Source: Riptortus pedestris
Taxonomy: Eukaryota; Arthropoda; Insecta; Hemiptera; Alydidae
Reading direction: 5' to 3'
DNA length: 64,000 bases
Assembly: GCA_019009955.1 (NCBI GenBank)
Contig: CM032232.1
Span: 53,135,001-53,199,000 of the forward strand
Position 1 is the first letter of the stretch. Every line of letters begins with the position of its first letter. A program made the translations under genes and the position numbers. Positions 54,201 through 60,200 of this stretch are shown here, piece by piece. The notes under the pieces were generated by a model, which had not been told where the DNA came from, did no database searches, and worked only from the letters and a program-made list of their open reading frames with translations.

Positions 54201-57200
54201 AACAGTCAGCACACGAAATGACTAAAATTCATAGTATATAGATACTATGAGACTCATTTGTCGTAAAAATCGAAGAATTGTTTGGACTGTTAAGGTTTTA
54301 ACAAATTTGTTAATGATATCAGTAAATCTTACCTGCTTCAGAATCTTTGTTAGTTGTAGGCGTACACATAGAAACACATGCATGGAGTATATTTCTATTT
54401 CCATCACATCTTTCATTTAAAATAGCTTGCAGAGTCTCCTCGCCTCCTGAAATGAAAAGTAAGATACACAATTAAATATGACAATATATTTTTTAACAAG
54501 TCATGAACAGAACGCCACTCAATCCAAAATAATCAATAATAAAGTAGTCGATCATGACTCATCAGCTGCACGGCAGTATTCTAATCAATTTTTTAATGGA
54601 AGACTATATAAAATAAAATAAATTTTAAAAACTTTAATTAAAAATTAAAACTATTTTTTTGGCTATATAAATCTGCTAAGGTATTAAAGCATTTGATCTA
54701 TATGTCAACGTTGACTCAATGCTACTCAGGTTAATTGGTATGGGTTATGTACTAGTTACTACTTTTTTCTAATCGGGATATGACTAAGGATTCTATTTAG
54801 TGAGTTTGTCACTTAAATAAATTCCTATTGCCCTCATGGGAATAGAACAAATGATTCTAGGTTTTCCACGATTATTAATGTGTGGTCTACATATATTTCA
54901 ATTAATTTTTAGCATACTACAGAATAATTTGAAATGATTGATTCCGTTACTTATATTTTGATTTACTTCAAAATATTTTGAAGCATATTTTGATTTGCTT
55001 TAATACAATTTATTTTCAATACTCTCACGACAGCCACGCATTAGCTTAACTTTGTTGATGTTAATGTTTTAACACTTTTCAATATTTAGTTGCTCTTAAA
55101 ACTCTGTTATTTCCAATGTTACATAAAAGATAACAGGATTCCATGATGAATTCCATTAAGGAAAGTTATAGGATTGCTATCCTCCATTTTGGTTGCAATC
55201 TGGGTTTTGTTTTAAAACAACAGTTGGATAAGTAAAACTCTTAATTTTAATGGAATGGGAGATTTAAGAGACATTTTCAATATGATTATGGGGAATATTA
55301 TCAAAGAATTTGGGGCAACATACAAGAAATGCATGTTGTCCTGATACAAAGTTAAGTGAGGGATATTTTTGTTAAAAGCCCATCATATTATGTGTCTTAC
55401 AACTGAAAAAATCTAAATAGACAACTAACTCTTTATTTCCCCTCTAGCGCCAACTGTATGAATTAGTATTGCATTACCAGGAAGTCTTTAAGAATAAATG
55501 AGTCAATAAGACTAATTTGTATAAAACATTATGATTCCTTGATAATATTCCACACTATAAAATCGGGACACAGAAATCAATCAATGGATATACCCCTCAT
55601 TGCTGCATTGAGAAAGTCTCGAATGACCTTGGCAGTAAAATTAAGATTACTTCGATACCGCATTATCTATTTCTTAAAATTCGTATTCCGAGATTCAAAT
55701 ATATATTATTTTTAAAATCTTTTTTTATATGGTGTAGAAAAATTAAAGAGAACTTTTCTTAGTTCTTTTTTAAATTATAGAAACTGCTGGAGGAGAAATG
55801 AATGAAAGAGAAGGTTTATTAAATACTTACTTGAGTCATGTTCCAAGCTAAGAAGTATGTGCTTAACATTATCTATGTCACATCGAAGGATGGATGGCAT
55901 CAACAACTGAGACTGAATAGCCAAAATAATGACTGCAGCCTGCGACTTCAAAGAGCTATTAGAATTTGGAAGAGCGTGTGGGGCAGCAGCAAGGGCTTTA
56001 AGAGGAGGCAGATCCAACCACTGGCAATCTCTAATTGAATCGACCGAATCTTTAGCAAGAGGGCACAGAGTTGAATTCCCATCCCGTAATAGAAGAACAC
56101 TCTCAGACATCTGATGGAATTCAATATATTTATTAAAGTATGTAACAGAAGAGATGTGAATAAAGCTATAACTTAATTAACAACCACCTACCTCCCCAGT
56201 CGAAGTGAGAGAGATATTTGAAGGGTCTAATCCCATGAAGGAGTCTGTATCTGTAGGAAATGGACAGTCTTGCTCGATTCGACCAGTAGTGAGGTTGAAA
56301 AGCATATAGCTTAATCTTGTATTGTTTTTAACAATCGCATGTAGTCCTGCAACAATTATTAGAACGAATATAGTTAAATAATCAATTATAATGATAAAAA
56401 AATATACATGAATAGTAAAAATAAAATAGACAAAAGCATTAAATTCTAATTTAAACATTGAAATATATATATATATATAAATACACACACTTCAAATGTA
56501 TGCATGTGTATGTATATAATATCAAATTATACAACAAATATGCAAAAGGAAGGAATATCATCCTAACAAAATGTAAGCTAACTAGACTATCGTTCTTTAT
56601 TGGCCTCTCTTCATATTCTTTGTCAATGGTGTAAAAATCACCAATTTTAAAATGTCAAAACCAGTATTCACATGTTTTTATTTATGAAGCACGTTCCTAT
56701 ATGCTTCAGACATCAATCGATGTCCATCAGCTGCACTTTTCTTCAAATGAAAACAAATTGTGTTTTGTTGGCACAAAGGATGACATGGTTAGGGCACAAA
56801 GAAAGTTGTTTTTTTTTTACCCTTAAGAGATAAGGAAAGTACTGATTTCTAGAGGTGATTAATGAGGCTTCAAAATAAATATAAACACAAGCTGATCTGA
56901 TGCTAATATTAGTTATGTAAGCTTTTATAAATCCCTCAAAACATAGGTACACAGAATTTTCCATGGGAGCAATGCTCATCCAAAACAATATAGATGCATG
57001 CCAAATAACTCAATGCTTCAATTTGACACCATATTTGTAGTAGAATTACTGACCAAGGATCTCTACTTCTCCACTTCCAGCTGGTACTCAAATGCCTCTC
57101 AATGGTGAGTGGACACCAAGAGAAAGGACATAAGTCCAACCTAAAAGATTGATAATTTCACAGCCAAATAAAAATGTGTGTTCAACCTAATCAACACAAG

Positions 57201-60200
57201 TACAGCAATATAGCAATATAGAGCATTGTCCACTTGACCAAATCTCCTACATACACATCATAAAGGAATAAAAGCTTGAAAACGTTAGCAATAGAAGATC
57301 AGAAGGCAACTTGTTACCATCTCAAATGGACAATATTATTTAGAATGCATTGTAATTAACCAATTTAAATAACTTTTTGATCCTAACTCAATACACAGGC
57401 TAAAGGTAAAGCGGAGGAATAAATATAATGGGACTCCACCTCTCCCAGATACCATACTGTTGTAATTGGAGTGTGTAGCAAATGCTTCACTAAGATTTGG
57501 TTGTTTTATTATAAATAGCTATCCATGACATTCCAGTTTATGTTAATGATCGATTATAGGCATTTTGAGATTAGATGGATTTTGAAGGCTATTGGCATTA
57601 TGCTTAATAATCAAACTGAATAACTATAAATTTTCCAATCAAGCAAAAGAGTATGAAATGTACTTTTACATTATATTTCAATGAACAATCTGCTTGAAAA
57701 AATAAAAATAGATGTAGAGAAAAGGGAGAAACCATTAAATACTTAAGCTCTAAAATTAGTTTCCTGAATTTATGTCAACTTTATATTTACCAAGACCATC
57801 TACTGCAACGGCTAATATTTGGCCTACGTTTTCAGCGATATTGATTCTCCTTGGTGTCCTTTGGAAGCAGTCAGGAGCTCTTGAGGTAGTATTTGTCTTT
57901 ACTACCTGAAAAATAAAATAAATAAACATGAATAATGATTTTTAATTTATTTTTATAATCACAACCATTTTATCAAAATCATCAACCACACCTAAATAAT
58001 TCCTTCCTAAAAAAACAAGGAAAATAACCAAGGAGTTTTCAAAGAATATTCAGAACGACCCATTAAAGCACCTCTTAATAGAACACCTCACTCCTAGAGA
58101 GTCAATAATTAATTTTACAAATTGCAACTATAAGGAAAATTTGTCATTCAAACCTTTTTGCATAAACTCCCTGAAAAATATGGTACGAGTCTACTGAATG
58201 AAATGTTTTTAAAAAAAACAAAAAAAAACTGTTTATACAGAAAATGTCTATTTGAAGTAATAAGATAGGCAATACAAAGTCTATTACAAATATAGCATTT
58301 ACCTGTAACTCATCCTTTCGTAATAGCCGGCAATCTTGGAATGCACCAGACGAATCATCAGATGAGAATGAAATATCTTTGTTATCTTTCCCAACTTCTT
58401 TGTTACTAGGGTTTGAATGAAATCTGACAGCAGCATAAGACCCATCAACCATTAAAACTTTGCCTGTAAATAATTAATGTAATTTTAAGTAGTGAATTCT
58501 TTTCAGAAAGTGAATATTTTTAAGTAATAAAAATCATATAAAAGAAATATTGAAACACACTATAAGACCAACTGAAAAAATAATAATGAACAGTAGTTTT
58601 GTCAAAATTATCAATATACTAACCGACAGGTAAACTTTTAACATCTTCAACAAATACAACATCTCTTAAATGCCACATAGCTTCATCTTTCTTATCATCT
58701 TCCTTGACAGTCACTCGCTTAGGGCGTTCTGAAAAACAAACAAACAATAAAATAAGTTTATTTATTTTATGAAATTGTAAACTCATGAGACACCAAAGAA
58801 ATATTTGCATATTTTATTATACACTTGAATATATGGATATGGGCTACCATAACTAGAAGTAAGACAAAAAAACATAAAATGGCAAAACTTATTAACCTCA
58901 TTTAAAGAAATGGTACATAACTAGATGTTACAACAATCCCAAATATGAACTTTCAACATTCTATTACTAGACATTTTTATGTTATTCAAGATATTTAATA
59001 ACACTTTAATTTGTTCCACGGAAGGCAATACAGAAAAGTGGCTTTTAACCCTTTCATTACTAGCTAGACAAGCCATATCCCCAGAAAGTTCCTGGGAGTA
59101 CAAAAGCCTACAGATATACTCGTATGTCCAAATATACCATATTCCCAGGTATTCAGACTGGAGAATGAGAAATCCTATTTTGTACGAACATTTGAAATTA
59201 CAGAACTGTTCTCATTTTTTGGATAGCCAGTGATCAAGTCTCACAGAAGTCAGAAATTTTACATGGTGGCAGGAATGCTTCTAACCAATCGTGACAGTTA
59301 TAGGTGCCCCAAAAAATTAATCAAACGGCTTATTATACTTCTTTATTATATTATTTAATCCAATTGTTAATCTAATATTAATAAGGTGGAAATAATTATA
59401 AAGGAAGAAATTTACAAATAGTTGAAATCAGAACAATATCGTCTAATACATACTGTGCGAGGTTGAGCCAGTGTCGCTACAAGTTGATGACGCAGGACTT
59501 GGAGGTGGTGGCATATCAATTCTATCTGCTGTTTCTTTTTGGCTGTTACTTTTCGGCTGTGAAGAACTTGAACTTTTACTACATTTATTGCTCCTGAAAT
59601 GACATAATAATAACTATGAAACAAATTATAAGTGATTTTTTAATTTGAATTTAAGTCTACACAAAAGGCTACTAACCCACTAGATGATGAATCACCTCTG
59701 CTTTTCATATCAGAACTACAAGATGAAGGGGATGGAGGAGGGAGAAGTTTATATCTGCAAATGTCAGTTAAGTTCCAAGCAGCATTTTGCAGCTGCCCAA
59801 CCTTGGGGACACCACCAACAACAGTAAAGCCTACAAATAAAATATATTCACAACTGTTAAACTGAACTTAAAAAATCACTTTAGTGGTAAAAAATTAAAT
59901 TATTATAATAAGCAACTGAATACAGGCTGAAGGTCATTAAGAAAACACTTCCAATTTAAAAAAAAAAAAATCAATGGCTTGCTACAATCATTTTGTCTAC
60001 TAAAGTTAAATTAAGCAGGATTCGATTGCTGATTTCCTTGAAAGATATTTTAAAGTACGGTATCGTCATATATCTGAACAAAACAGAGTTTCTATTTATA
60101 AAAAATTGAAACATATTTTGTGCAAAGAGCCTCAGTTCTTTAGTACCTTGTACGAACTCTTTGATAGCATCAGCCAATGTTATGATAGCTCTATAATAGT

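Noticed and set aside
56936..57139. Protein-like minus-strand frame in intron 7
   Set aside because: No conserved motif or splice-site support; would need a database search.
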